Below, piece after piece: positions 1 to 8,595 of a stretch of DNA of 64,000 nt (position 1 is the stretch's first letter; every line of letters starts with the position of its first letter). This DNA comes from Bacteroidota bacterium. GTDB taxonomy: Bacteria; Bacteroidota; Bacteroidia; 2-12-FULL-35-15. Position numbers and translations under genes: made by a program. The notes beneath the pieces are model-generated. The model was not told the DNA's origin. It ran no database searches and saw only the letters and a list, made by a program, of their open reading frames with translations. The stretch covers positions 113,794 to 177,793 of the forward strand of contig CANIQT010000005.1 in NCBI GenBank assembly GCA_947469885.1. The letters run 5' to 3'.

Positions 1-283
1 AGATTGGGGGACTAAGCAGAAAAAAGCAAAAGATAAAAAGTGGACAAAAAAGTGCGTGACGGACAGCGGGACAGTAAACTACCCGGAAAGGGTTAAATTT
101 GTTGAGTTTTATTGCTTTTTATTTTTTAATAACGACATATATATCGTGTTGTATATTAAACAAATAATTGACCTGAACCCCTTTGTTTTATTAATGAGAA
201 AGGTTTTTTTGATAAAATTCCCTTATCCCCATTTGGGGATATGTGGGGTATTTTATCTAACTTATTTTATTAGACTGCAAAAC
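1..283. other. Left edge, no gene recognised
   Basis: AT-rich stretch at the window edge. An open frame at 56-328 exists, but it runs through a terminator hairpin and has the composition of non-coding DNA, so I do not call it. I see no RNA gene or clear promoter here. The only supported element nearby is the terminator that follows. Confidence 0.6.
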
Positions 284-320
284 AAAAAAAACACCCACCA
301 GCTTCCTGATGGGTGTTTTT
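284..320 (-). terminator. Rho-independent terminator of the large T9SS gene
   Basis: The stem AACACCCA pairs with TGGGTGTT (about 290-317). On the minus strand it is followed by a run of T. It lies just past the stop codon of the minus-strand gene that ends at 344. Confidence 0.75.
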
Positions 321-343
321 ACAAATGACCAATGAACTTATGG

Positions 344-3300
344 CTAATGACTAATCACCAACTTCTTCACAGCAGTATCTTTGCCATTGCTTATCTGTAG
401 ATAATAAATTCCTTTTGCAAGGCTGCTTACATCTATTGTTGATTGTTGGTTGATGATGGTTGATTGAAATACAATTTGCCCAATTACGTTCTCAACAACT
501 AATGACCAATGACCAATGACCAATGAACTATTAATACCAATAGTAAACTGTCCGTTGGTCGGGTTCGGGTAAATGCTGATGTTATCCCCAAAACCATATT
601 CCTCCACCCCTGCACAGCTGTTCACCGTTACCGATTGTGTAGCAGTATTGGAGCAGGTATTTGCATCAGTAAAAGTATAAGTAACAACATGCGCTCCCAC
701 ACCAGCCACCGAAGGCGTAAACAATGTACCTGCTACTCCCGCTCCGCTGTAGGTACCTCCCGTTGGCGAGCCCGATGGCAAGGTAAATGCTGCCCAGTTG
801 GCACAAACCGATGGAGGATTAAAAGCAGTCATGGTTACCGTTGGTAGTGGATTTACAATTACTATGGCCAACCCTATGTTGCTGCAAGTGCCTGTAGTTC
901 CGGTTACGGTGTAAGTAGTAGTACTGGTCGGGCTGGCAGTAGCAGTGTTCACCCCTGTAGGCGTTGCACCGGTACTCCATGTGTAAGTGGTAGCACCCAA
1001 AGCAGTGAGCGTAGCGGTATCACCCAAGCAAATGGTGGCCGAATTTACATTGATAAGAAACACGGGGTTCACAGTTAAAAAAGTGGTTACGGTGCTATCG
1101 CAACCGCTGGCAGCTATCAACACATCGTTAAATGTTCCGGTGGTGTTGTGCACAGTGGTGCCTACAATTATCGAATCGCCACCGCAAATGGTTAACGTTT
1201 GACTTCCTGTAACAGGTGCACTCACTGTTAAGTTAGTAGTCACTGTACTGTCGCATCCTCCAAGGGCAGTTAAAATATCGGTATAAGTACCATCGGTGCT
1301 ATAGGTATTTGTACCTACGGTGATGGAAGCACCCGCACAAATTACAGGGTTTTGAGTAATGGCAATGGAAGAAGAAATGTTAAGGTTAGTAGTTACCGTG
1401 CTGTCGCAACCCTCCACAGAGGCCCCTACCAATACATCGGTATAAACTCCTGTAGCAGTGTAAGTGTTACCACCCACTGTTACCGACCCTCCAGGACACA
1501 TGTTGTAAGTCTGACTTCCGGTAATGGCATTCAACACTGTTAAGTTAGTGGTTACGGTACTGTCGCAACCACTTGCCGCGCCACCAATCAGCACATCCGA
1601 ATAAACCCCTGTGCTCATGTACATCGAAGTTCCAACCATCACCATACCCCCTGCACATACCGTTGGCGATTGGCTTCCCACAACAGCAGCACTCACCGTT
1701 AGGTTGGTGGTTACAGTACTATCGCACCCGTTGGCAGCACCGTTAGCAAACACATCGGTATAAACCCCTGTTGCATTGTAAGTAGATGAACCCACCGTAA
1801 CCGATGCCCCAGAGCATATGGTTAACGATTGTGAGCCAGTAATGGCAGCATCTACCGTTAAGCTGGTAACCACAGTGCTGTCGCAACCATTGGCAGCACC
1901 TGCAACTAATAAATCGGTATAAACCCCGGTGGTGGTATACGTGTTTCCGCCAATGGTAATGCTTCCTCCGGCACAAACCGAAAGGCTTTGATTGGTAATG
2001 ATGGCGGCATCCACATTAAGGGTAGTTACCACCGTACTATCGCAGCCGCTGGCAGCTGCACCCGCAAGCACATCGGTATAAACTCCGGTGGTGGTATGCG
2101 TTACACCGCCTACTGTTGCTGAGCCTCCTGCACATACACCAATGGTTTGAGCGCCCATGATAGCAGCACTCACGGTTAGATTAGTGGTCAATGTGCTGTC
2201 GCAACCATTGGCTCCTGTAAATATATCACTGTAAACTCCGGTTGCATTGTAAGTAGATGTGCCCACAATAACCGATGTGCCAGCACAAATGGTCAAGGAT
2301 TGGGTGGCAGTGGACAATGGTTTAACCGTTACCGTTACAGATGAAGTGCCTTCGCAACCATTGCCATCCGTGCCTGTTACGTTATACGTTGTTGTTGCTG
2401 AGGAAGCAAAAGGGGTGTTGTCAAACACACCATTGTCCCACACATAACTAACAGCACCTCCACCATTCAGCGTTTCCATGCTCCCTAAACATATCGGGTC
2501 CACCATGGCACTTGCAGTTACTATGGGCAAAGCATTTGGGGTGATGACGATGGAAGCAGTATTCATACATCCAAAATTATCTACACCCGTTACGATGTAA
2601 GTATTAGTAGTATTTACCGGAAAAGCCACATTGTCGGTCACTCCATTGTCCCACATATATATATTCGCGCCACCGCCAGTTAAGGTTACATCGGCATCCA
2701 TACAAGGAGTAGTTGTACTTGCATTGGCAGTTACAGCGGGCAACGGATGAATGGTTACCAATACAGTATCAGTAGCCACACAACCCACCAAATCAACAAC
2801 TGTCATGGTATAAGTAGTGGTGGAAGGAGGAGTAGCCAGCGGAAACTGGGAAGAAGCGGAAGAAAGTCCTGTGCTTGGCGACCAAGTATAACTTACAATA
2901 CCAATTCCCGAAGTACCCATTGCCGACATTCCGGTTGACCCTCCATCGCACATAGCCACAGTGTTAGCCGAGGCTACCACTGTTGGGTTTGCACTTTTTG
3001 TATAAGTATTCGTATGGGCATCGTTACCTGCAGTTGCATCTCCCGAAACAGAAGTGGAGGTGGTAAATACATACGTGCCCGTTGCCGACATATTATAGGT
3101 AGTGGAAATGGATACCGATACCCCTGTACCAGGATTGATGATTCCTGTGTTTAATATTACAGGAGTAAATGTAAGCGGGTTAGGTCCGGTTACCGAGCAG
3201 TTCACTGTTACGGGATGAATGGTTAAATCAATCATTCCTGTTCCAAAGTTTCTAACCGTTGCAGTCACAAATTCGGTGGTGGTGTAGCAAGCAGAAGCTA

Positions 3301-4651
3301 CTGGTGCGGTTAAGGTCTGAACTCCCATATCATACACTCCAGGAATAATATTAACTGTATAATCTTCCGTTTCGCCATAACTATACGTATTAGAGCAAGC
3401 ACTGTTGCTGGCTACCACCGCATTGTAGCTCGAACGAACACGCATTCTTGTATTGCCCGATAGGGCCGTAATAGGTATGGTGGCAGTTCCGGAGCAAGTC
3501 CAGTCGGTAGTCAAAACACCTGTCAGAGAAATGTATTCGCTCACATCAAAAGTTCCGCTATGGTCGTAATCAATCCATGCTCCTGCATATTCAGTACCTC
3601 CGTTATTAACGTGAACAGTAATAGGGTAGCTCAACCCCACAGTTGCACTTGCAGCAGCCATGCCGGTGTAATCGGAATATGAATTGACAAGGCAAGTGCC
3701 GGTTGTGTTGTTGATGCCTGCAAAAGTAACATTGGTAATATGGTCGCCCAACAAACAGCCGTTGATGGTAGTTGGAGTACAATAGCATGTGGTAAAGGCA
3801 TTCATAGTAACTTGTACAGGTGTTGATGTTGCCGAATTAGGTCCGGTAGTACAAGTTACTATACATTGATAAAAAGTAGCACTTGTTTGCGTTGCAGAAT
3901 AGGTAGAGCCAGTTGCCCCTGCAATGTTGGTATAAATGGCCCCCGTAGGTGACGACTGCCATTGGTATGTAACCCCACTGCCCATTGTTGAGTTCTGTAA
4001 ACTTAACGTAAAAGGTACATTAGGGCAAACAGAAACAACAGAAAGCGTGTTGCCAGGAGCAGGTATCCCTGCGCATGGAGCTGGAGCAATAACATTTACT
4101 GCATAATCTTCTGTTTCGCCATAGTAAGCACTTTCGTTATCGCAAGCTGTAGTCGGTATTGGTGCACCAATGCCTCTGCATAATATACGCATTCGGGTGG
4201 TACCCACCGCAGCACCTCCCGGCACATTAATAGTAAAATTGGTAGCAGCATTAGCGGTGTTGATGGCTCCGTTATTAATTACCATTTCTCCGGCAGAAAA
4301 AGTAAAATCCTGGTTCCAATCCACCCACACAAAATAGTAGGTAATGTTACATGTTCCAGCTGCCTGACAAGTAAGTGTGAACGAGGCACCTTGGTTTTGA
4401 GAAATAACTGGACTGCTGAAATAAGAATATCCTGCATTGTTGTAGCCCGCATCCACCGGCACTGTAATGTTGGTTAATGCCCCTGTGGTGGTTACACTAT
4501 TCAGATAATTGCACGGGTTGGTAGCATACATGGTCGGGTTGCAATACTGTGCCATTGCATTAGTAAATGTAAGCGCTGTAAAAGTAAGCGCAATGACAAA
4601 CATTTGGAATAGTTGGCGAAATGTTAGTTTGGTGGTAGTCGTTTTTTTCAT
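344..4651 (-). CDS. Large secreted repeat protein (GEVED and Ig-like domains) with T9SS type A sorting domain
   Basis: A 1435-residue protein, probably exported by Sec and then by T9SS to the cell surface or medium. A signal peptide covers about residues 1-35 (ends AMAQ). Two GEVED domains each end in GETEDY (first at 178-183). Ig/PKD-like sandwiches follow, then eight tandem repeats of about 50 residues with the core CAGxS...GVYTD...GCDSTVTTNLTV. Another Ig-like domain precedes a C-terminal sorting domain starting at ISIYPNPTNGQF and ending KKLVISH. This architecture is typical of Bacteroidota adhesins; no catalytic motif is visible, so adhesion or matrix function is inference. The sorting domain contains an in-frame copy of a dispersed DNA repeat (481-530). 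It may share a transcript with the T9SS gene at 4672-5409, 20 bp upstream. Confidence 0.9.
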   Translation of the reverse strand: MKKTTTTKLTFRQLFQMFVIALTFTALTFTNAMAQYCNPTMYATNPCNYLNSVTTTGALTNITVPVDAGYNNAGYSYFSSPVISQNQGASFTLTCQAAGTCNITYYFVWVDWNQDFTFSAGEMVINNGAINTANAATNFTINVPGGAAVGTTRMRILCRGIGAPIPTTACDNESAYYGETEDYAVNVIAPAPCAGIPAPGNTLSVVSVCPNVPFTLSLQNSTMGSGVTYQWQSSPTGAIYTNIAGATGSTYSATQTSATFYQCIVTCTTGPNSATSTPVQVTMNAFTTCYCTPTTINGCLLGDHITNVTFAGINNTTGTCLVNSYSDYTGMAAASATVGLSYPITVHVNNGGTEYAGAWIDYDHSGTFDVSEYISLTGVLTTDWTCSGTATIPITALSGNTRMRVRSSYNAVVASNSACSNTYSYGETEDYTVNIIPGVYDMGVQTLTAPVASACYTTTEFVTATVRNFGTGMIDLTIHPVTVNCSVTGPNPLTFTPVILNTGIINPGTGVSVSISTTYNMSATGTYVFTTSTSVSGDATAGNDAHTNTYTKSANPTVVASANTVAMCDGGSTGMSAMGTSGIGIVSYTWSPSTGLSSASSQFPLATPPSTTTYTMTVVDLVGCVATDTVLVTIHPLPAVTANASTTTPCMDADVTLTGGGANIYMWDNGVTDNVAFPVNTTNTYIVTGVDNFGCMNTASIVITPNALPIVTASAMVDPICLGSMETLNGGGAVSYVWDNGVFDNTPFASSATTTYNVTGTDGNGCEGTSSVTVTVKPLSTATQSLTICAGTSVIVGTSTYNATGVYSDIFTGANGCDSTLTTNLTVSAAIMGAQTIGVCAGGSATVGGVTHTTTGVYTDVLAGAAASGCDSTVVTTLNVDAAIITNQSLSVCAGGSITIGGNTYTTTGVYTDLLVAGAANGCDSTVVTSLTVDAAITGSQSLTICSGASVTVGSSTYNATGVYTDVFANGAANGCDSTVTTNLTVSAAVVGSQSPTVCAGGMVMVGTSMYMSTGVYSDVLIGGAASGCDSTVTTNLTVLNAITGSQTYNMCPGGSVTVGGNTYTATGVYTDVLVGASVEGCDSTVTTNLNISSSIAITQNPVICAGASITVGTNTYSTDGTYTDILTALGGCDSTVTTNLTVSAPVTGSQTLTICGGDSIIVGTTVHNTTGTFNDVLIAASGCDSTVTTFLTVNPVFLINVNSATICLGDTATLTALGATTYTWSTGATPTGVNTATASPTSTTTYTVTGTTGTCSNIGLAIVIVNPLPTVTMTAFNPPSVCANWAAFTLPSGSPTGGTYSGAGVAGTLFTPSVAGVGAHVVTYTFTDANTCSNTATQSVTVNSCAGVEEYGFGDNISIYPNPTNGQFTIGINSSLVIGHWSLVVENVIGQIVFQSTIINQQSTIDVSSLAKGIYYLQISNGKDTAVKKLVISH
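481..530. repeat. TGACCAA-type short repeat inside the coding sequence
   Basis: Three to four tandem copies of AATGACCA-like words. On the minus strand they encode the SLVIGHWSLV segment of the sorting domain. The same word occurs just past the stop codon (about 324-357) and in the sorting domain of the gene ending at 14557, where it encodes VISHWSLV. Confidence 0.7.
1060..2300 (-). repeat. Eight tandem coding repeats of about 150 bp
   Basis: Eight consecutive copies encode a 47-53 residue module with an invariant GCDST and a near-invariant CxG...GVYTD core. The two cysteines per module are conserved, which suggests one disulphide per repeat. Copies differ by many substitutions, so the array is not a recent expansion. 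Confidence 0.85.
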
Positions 4652-4671
4652 TTGTTTAGTTTTAGTTTGGT

Positions 4672-5409
4672 TTATTGAATTATTATTTTTTTAGGTGTTT
4701 TGTTGTCGTCTGATAAATGAAGGAAATAAACACCTGCTTTCATTTCTCCTTTTTCAAGCACATATTCTTTTCCTGAAAAGAGAATGGTTTTTATTTCTTT
4801 TCCTAAAACATTGGTGATGGATATTAAAGTGTTTTTTTGCACCTTACTAAAGATAATAGTAGTTTGTTCTGTAAATGGGTTAGGGTAAATTCCTAATTCA
4901 TTATTCTCAATTCCTAATTCTTCTTCCCCAACACTGCCGCAATCGGAAACACAAATGGTGAAATTATACCCCGGAGTAGGTACAGGATTAGCATCATACA
5001 CTCTTATCCAATAAGTGGTACCTACAGTAAGACCGCTCAGGCAAACATTTTCTGTTCCTCCTGCACCGTTAGCATTAGTACAACCAAATGACATTCCTCC
5101 ACAAGAAATGGCGAAAGGCTCGATAACTGCATCAAAAATACTGAGCCCGACTACTTTTATATTTTGCGAAGTGGACGTTGCAGTAAACATATACCATACA
5201 TCATCTTCGGCAAAGCCGGCACAAACCGGAAACCCTGAAGCAGTTGCTCCGTTAACCAAACCAGCAGTTGGAACACAGGTAACATTTGGCATCAATGTTA
5301 TTGCCCCAGCACAGTTATCGTTTGAGGGGGGCTGGGCAAAAGTACTAATGGTTAAGACAGCAAAAAATAGGATTAGAAAGTAATTGAGAAGAGTAGTTTT
5401 TATATTCAT
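4672..5409 (-). CDS. Small secreted T9SS type A sorting domain protein
   Basis: 245 residues. The signal peptide is at 1-26 (ends STFAQ). It is followed by a beta-rich domain of about 130 residues with DNCAGAI near its start and paired cysteines, resembling the PPC-like sandwiches found in Bacteroidota secreted proteins. The sorting domain runs from LGIYPNPFTEQ to the C-terminus (KKIIIQ). The linker before it, EEELGIENNELGIYPNP, is encoded by tandem TAATTC-type words, a dispersed repeat also found in the gene at 15088-16851. No enzymatic motif is visible. Its promoter is probably at 5435-5442. It lies immediately upstream of the large T9SS gene, and co-expression is plausible. Confidence 0.85.
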   Translation of the reverse strand: MNIKTTLLNYFLILFFAVLTISTFAQPPSNDNCAGAITLMPNVTCVPTAGLVNGATASGFPVCAGFAEDDVWYMFTATSTSQNIKVVGLSIFDAVIEPFAISCGGMSFGCTNANGAGGTENVCLSGLTVGTTYWIRVYDANPVPTPGYNFTICVSDCGSVGEEELGIENNELGIYPNPFTEQTTIIFSKVQKNTLISITNVLGKEIKTILFSGKEYVLEKGEMKAGVYFLHLSDDNKTPKKIIIQ

Positions 5410-5434
5410 AGCTGAAAAGATAAAAATTTGATTC

Positions 5435-5442
5435 CAAAAGTA
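5435..5442 (-). promoter_or_regulatory. Bacteroidota -7 element (TACTTTTG)
   Basis: The reverse complement of caaaagta reads TACTTTTG, matching TAnnTTTG. It lies 26 bp upstream of the T9SS gene start at 5409. No strong -33 TTG was confirmed. Confidence 0.5.
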
Positions 5443-5480
5443 AGGTATTATTTTTGGGAATCATATTTATCTCTAACAAT

Positions 5481-6293
5481 TTATTCCTCCTCCACTTTCC
5501 TGAAACAACGCAACGCAAATGTTTGCAATTCATCAACACTTTCTTTCGGTGCTTCATAAAATGCCATGTGGGCAGCATCTTCGAGCATTAACACTGATGG
5601 ATATTTACACAAACCCATTTGAGGGTAAAGGGTTTCGTAATTAATTACTGTATCTTTTTTACCAATAATAAAAAGTACAGGATAAGGAGCAAACTTTAAA
5701 ATTAAATCGCGGCTTTTGCGCTCTTTCATTCCTTCCAGGCTATTAATTATAGATTGCACTGAAGTTTTTTGGGCAATACGTTTTGCTTTTGCAACTTCTT
5801 TTTTCAACTTCGTTACATTTTCGGGAGCAAATAAAGAAGTGATTACTTCTAATACAAAATGGCGGTGTTCCTTTTTTACAAGGTTAATTACTCGTTGCCG
5901 GTCTTTTTTCTTATCATCACTGTCGGCATAAGAAGTAGAATTAACTAAACACAATCCACTTACGTTCTCGGGATACAATTCAGCAAAAGCCAATGCAGCA
6001 TAGCCACCCATGGAATGTCCTGCAATAACATACCGTCTTACTCCAGCTTTGTCCAACACAGCTTTTGCACTTTGCGCCAATAATTCCATGCTATGATAAT
6101 AACCAATTGAAGGGGTTTCCCCATGTCCTGGGAGGTCGATGGCAATAACACGAAATTTTTTGGAAAGCTTTTTTATAAAGGCATCCCACAATTCGTGCGA
6201 ACCTAAAAAGCCATGCAACAAAACTATTACACGTCCTTTACCGGTATCACTGTACCGTACTTTTATCTTTTTGAATTCAGCGGATTTTAACAT
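5481..6293 (-). CDS. Alpha/beta hydrolase
   Basis: 270 residues with a complete alpha/beta-hydrolase fold signature. The oxyanion strand is LLHGFLGSHELW (25-36). The nucleophile elbow GHSMGG gives Ser94, GKKD gives the acid Asp214, and AAHMAFYE gives His242. The length matches the MhpC/BioH-like single-domain family. There is no signal peptide, so it is probably a cytoplasmic esterase-type hydrolase; the substrate cannot be read from sequence. Its promoter appears to lie inside an inverted repeat upstream (6346-6353). Confidence 0.88.
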   Translation of the reverse strand: MLKSAEFKKIKVRYSDTGKGRVIVLLHGFLGSHELWDAFIKKLSKKFRVIAIDLPGHGETPSIGYYHSMELLAQSAKAVLDKAGVRRYVIAGHSMGGYAALAFAELYPENVSGLCLVNSTSYADSDDKKKDRQRVINLVKKEHRHFVLEVITSLFAPENVTKLKKEVAKAKRIAQKTSVQSIINSLEGMKERKSRDLILKFAPYPVLFIIGKKDTVINYETLYPQMGLCKYPSVLMLEDAAHMAFYEAPKESVDELQTFALRCFRKVEEE

Positions 6294-6308
6294 TCAATTT
6301 GATTTATT

Positions 6309-6440
6309 GATTTACCGATGTACCAATTTACCGATTTTGTAGCTTCGAAAATAGCACACAAATAAATTGGCACATCGGTAAATCTAATAATTGGTAAATC
6401 ATTTCATCGGTACATCGGTATATCATCACATCGGTAAATC
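6309..6440. repeat. Inverted repeat made of iterated TTTACCGATG words
   Basis: The left arm GATTTACCGATGTACCAATT (6309-6328) pairs with the arm AATTGGCACATCGGTAAATC (6365-6384) with one mismatch. Further copies of CATCGGTA follow up to 6437. The region is intergenic between the hydrolase and aminopeptidase P. The loop holds the hydrolase promoter. The design resembles the repeats that frame the four-helix-bundle gene at 10.6 kb. Confidence 0.75.
6346..6353 (-). promoter_or_regulatory. Bacteroidota -7 element (TATTTTCG)
   Basis: The reverse complement of cgaaaata. It lies 53 bp upstream of the hydrolase start, in the loop between the arms of the 6309-6384 inverted repeat. Confidence 0.45.
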
Positions 6441-6444
6441 AATT

Positions 6445-7731
6445 TCAATTCATTAACTCCTCTATCTCCTCTGCTTCCAAAGGAATATTTTTCATCAAAT
6501 CTTTTGGTCCATCTTTAGTTACCAAAATATTATTTTCTAAACGAATACCTAAACTTTCTTCTGGAATATATATTCCGGGCTCGCAGGTAAACACCATACC
6601 TGCTTCCAGTTTACGGTTAAAATCACCAATATCATGAACATCTAAACCTAAAAAATGAGAAGTGCCGTGCATAAAATATTTTTTATACGCAGGCATTTCA
6701 GGGTTTTGATTTTTGATTTGGTCCATGGTTAATAAACCTAAATCAACCAATTCTTTCTCCATCAATAAACCAACTGCTTTATGATATTCAGGAATTAAAT
6801 TACCAATTGTAAGCATGGCTGTTGCTGCTTTCATAACACGAAGCACAGCATTGTAAACATCTTTTTGTCGTTTGGTAAATTTACCATTCACAGGCAAACA
6901 GCGGGTTAAATCGCTTGCATAATTTCCATACTCTGCCGCCACATCCAAAAGTATTACATCTCCATCTTTGCATTCTTTATTGTTATCCACATAATGTAAC
7001 ACACAAGCACTTCCACCCGATGCAACTATGGGTCCGTATGCCCAACCTTTGGAACGATTGCGAAGAAATTCATGAATTAATTCTGCCTCAATTTCATATT
7101 CCATAACCCCTGGTTTTACAAATTTCAACAACCTGCGAAATCCCTTTTCAGTAATATCACAAGCTTGTTGAATCAAGTCGATTTCAAACGAAGATTTAAT
7201 TGCTCGCAGCGAGTGCATAATTGGAGCAGACCTTTCAACCTTGTGCAAAGGATACCTCTCAGTAATTATTTTGTTGAAGCGCATTTGGGCAGTTTCCACA
7301 TCAATATATCTGCGGGTATGCTCATTACTATTTAAATAAATATTCTCAGCCTGAAAAATTATTGGCTGCAAAACTGCTTCAAATTGATGAAACCAATTAA
7401 CGGTTTTAATACCAGAAACTTGAGTAGCTTCCACTTTATTTAGCTTTGCTCCTTCCCAAATAGCAATAGTTTCACTTGTTTCGCGAACAAACAAAATTTC
7501 TTTCTGCGCTCCTGAAATGGCATCGGGATAAATCAGCAAAATAGTTTGTTCCTGGTCAACGCCCGTCAGATAAAACAAATCAGAGTTTTGCGTGAACCCC
7601 ATTGCACCATCAGCATTGGTAGGCATTATATCGTTGCTTACAAATAAAGCAACGGACTTCGGTTTTAGTTTCGCAGCAAATCGTTTGCGGTTTTCGATAA
7701 ATAAATTCGAATCAATTGGTGTATATTTCAT
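6445..7731 (-). CDS. pepP: Xaa-Pro aminopeptidase (aminopeptidase P), M24B family
   Basis: 428 residues. It removes N-terminal residues preceding proline, using two metal ions. An AMP_N domain covers about residues 1-140 and the pita-bread M24 domain covers 180-428. The metal ligands are all visible: Asp263 (LLDVAAE), Asp274 (SDLTR), His359 (HGTSHFLGLDVHD), Glu384 (CEPGIY) and Glu399 (IRLEN). The length agrees with bacterial PepP. There is no signal peptide, so it is cytoplasmic. It stands alone, divergent from sdhC. Confidence 0.93.
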   Translation of the reverse strand: MKYTPIDSNLFIENRKRFAAKLKPKSVALFVSNDIMPTNADGAMGFTQNSDLFYLTGVDQEQTILLIYPDAISGAQKEILFVRETSETIAIWEGAKLNKVEATQVSGIKTVNWFHQFEAVLQPIIFQAENIYLNSNEHTRRYIDVETAQMRFNKIITERYPLHKVERSAPIMHSLRAIKSSFEIDLIQQACDITEKGFRRLLKFVKPGVMEYEIEAELIHEFLRNRSKGWAYGPIVASGGSACVLHYVDNNKECKDGDVILLDVAAEYGNYASDLTRCLPVNGKFTKRQKDVYNAVLRVMKAATAMLTIGNLIPEYHKAVGLLMEKELVDLGLLTMDQIKNQNPEMPAYKKYFMHGTSHFLGLDVHDIGDFNRKLEAGMVFTCEPGIYIPEESLGIRLENNILVTKDGPKDLMKNIPLEAEEIEELMN

Positions 7732-7803
7732 AGTTTTAAAATTTAGAAGTTCAAAAGTGCAAATAATATTTATACTAACTCACAAACAATAATAATTATT
7801 TCC

Positions 7804-7834
7804 TTGTCAGAATTCAATTTGAATTATACATTTG
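7804..7834 (+). promoter_or_regulatory. Promoter of the sdh operon
   Basis: The -33 TTG (7804-7806) and -7 TACATTTG (7827-7834) are separated by 20 bp, the standard Bacteroidota spacing. It lies 45 bp upstream of sdhC. Confidence 0.7.
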
Positions 7835-7878
7835 TATCGAAAAATTAAAATTTCTGAATCAACATATAACTATTCATT

Positions 7879-8562
7879 ATGAGTACTACCTCGGGTAAAT
7901 TTTTACAATCATCGCTCGGCAAGAAGCTATTAATGGGCTTAACAGGCTTATTCCTTATTTCGTTTCTTGTTGTTCACTGCTTCCTCAACGCCTTTATTTT
8001 CTTTAACGATGGGGGGTTATTATTCAACGAAGGAGCTAAATTTATGGCTACAAATCCTATTATTAAAGTGATGGAGTACGTTTTATTTGCAGGACTTATC
8101 CTCCACATGATTCAGGCATTAATTCTTACGATGCAAAATAACAAAGCCCGTCCGGTAAAATATGCAATGAATAACGGTGGGGCAAACAGTAAATGGTATT
8201 CGCGCTCCATGGGAATTTTAGGCAGTTTATTATTACTGTTCTTAATTATACACCTTGCCCACTTCTGGGTTAAATCACGATTCACAGGGCTTCCAGGCAC
8301 CGACTCCAACGGAAATGAAAACCTGTATGCAGTGATGCAAGAGGTGTTTCATATCTGGTGGGTGGTTGTAATTTATGTTCTTGGAGTAATTTCATTATGC
8401 TACCATTTGCTTCATGGCTTTCAATCATCTTTTCAAACATTGGGTTTAAATCATCCTAAATATACTCCGGTTATAAAAGCAGTTGGATTTTGGTTTTCAA
8501 TAATCATCTCCCTCATTTTTGCAGCCATGCCAATCTCTATATTGGTAGGCATTATAAAGTAA
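7879..8562 (+). CDS. sdhC: Succinate dehydrogenase cytochrome b subunit
   Basis: 227 residues, five predicted membrane helices, and haem-ligand histidines within helices (VHCFLN, LHMIQA, HLAHFW, YHLLHGFQ). It matches the single-subunit cytochrome b558 type anchor used by Bacteroidota and epsilonproteobacteria, which replaces SdhC plus SdhD. It anchors SdhAB to the inner membrane and passes electrons between succinate and menaquinone. It is the first gene of the sdhC-sdhA-[four-helix gene]-sdhB operon, 33 bp before sdhA. Confidence 0.93.
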   Translation: MSTTSGKFLQSSLGKKLLMGLTGLFLISFLVVHCFLNAFIFFNDGGLLFNEGAKFMATNPIIKVMEYVLFAGLILHMIQALILTMQNNKARPVKYAMNNGGANSKWYSRSMGILGSLLLLFLIIHLAHFWVKSRFTGLPGTDSNGNENLYAVMQEVFHIWWVVVIYVLGVISLCYHLLHGFQSSFQTLGLNHPKYTPVIKAVGFWFSIIISLIFAAMPISILVGIIK

Positions 8563-8595
8563 TTAGTTAATAACGAATTTTAGAATATATAAGAT

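Noticed and set aside
56..328. 90-codon open frame at the left edge
   Set aside because: It crosses the terminator of the T9SS gene and has no coding-like composition.
1743..1976. Open frames within and opposite the eight-module repeat region
   Set aside because: They are shadows caused by the biased repeat composition of the T9SS gene.
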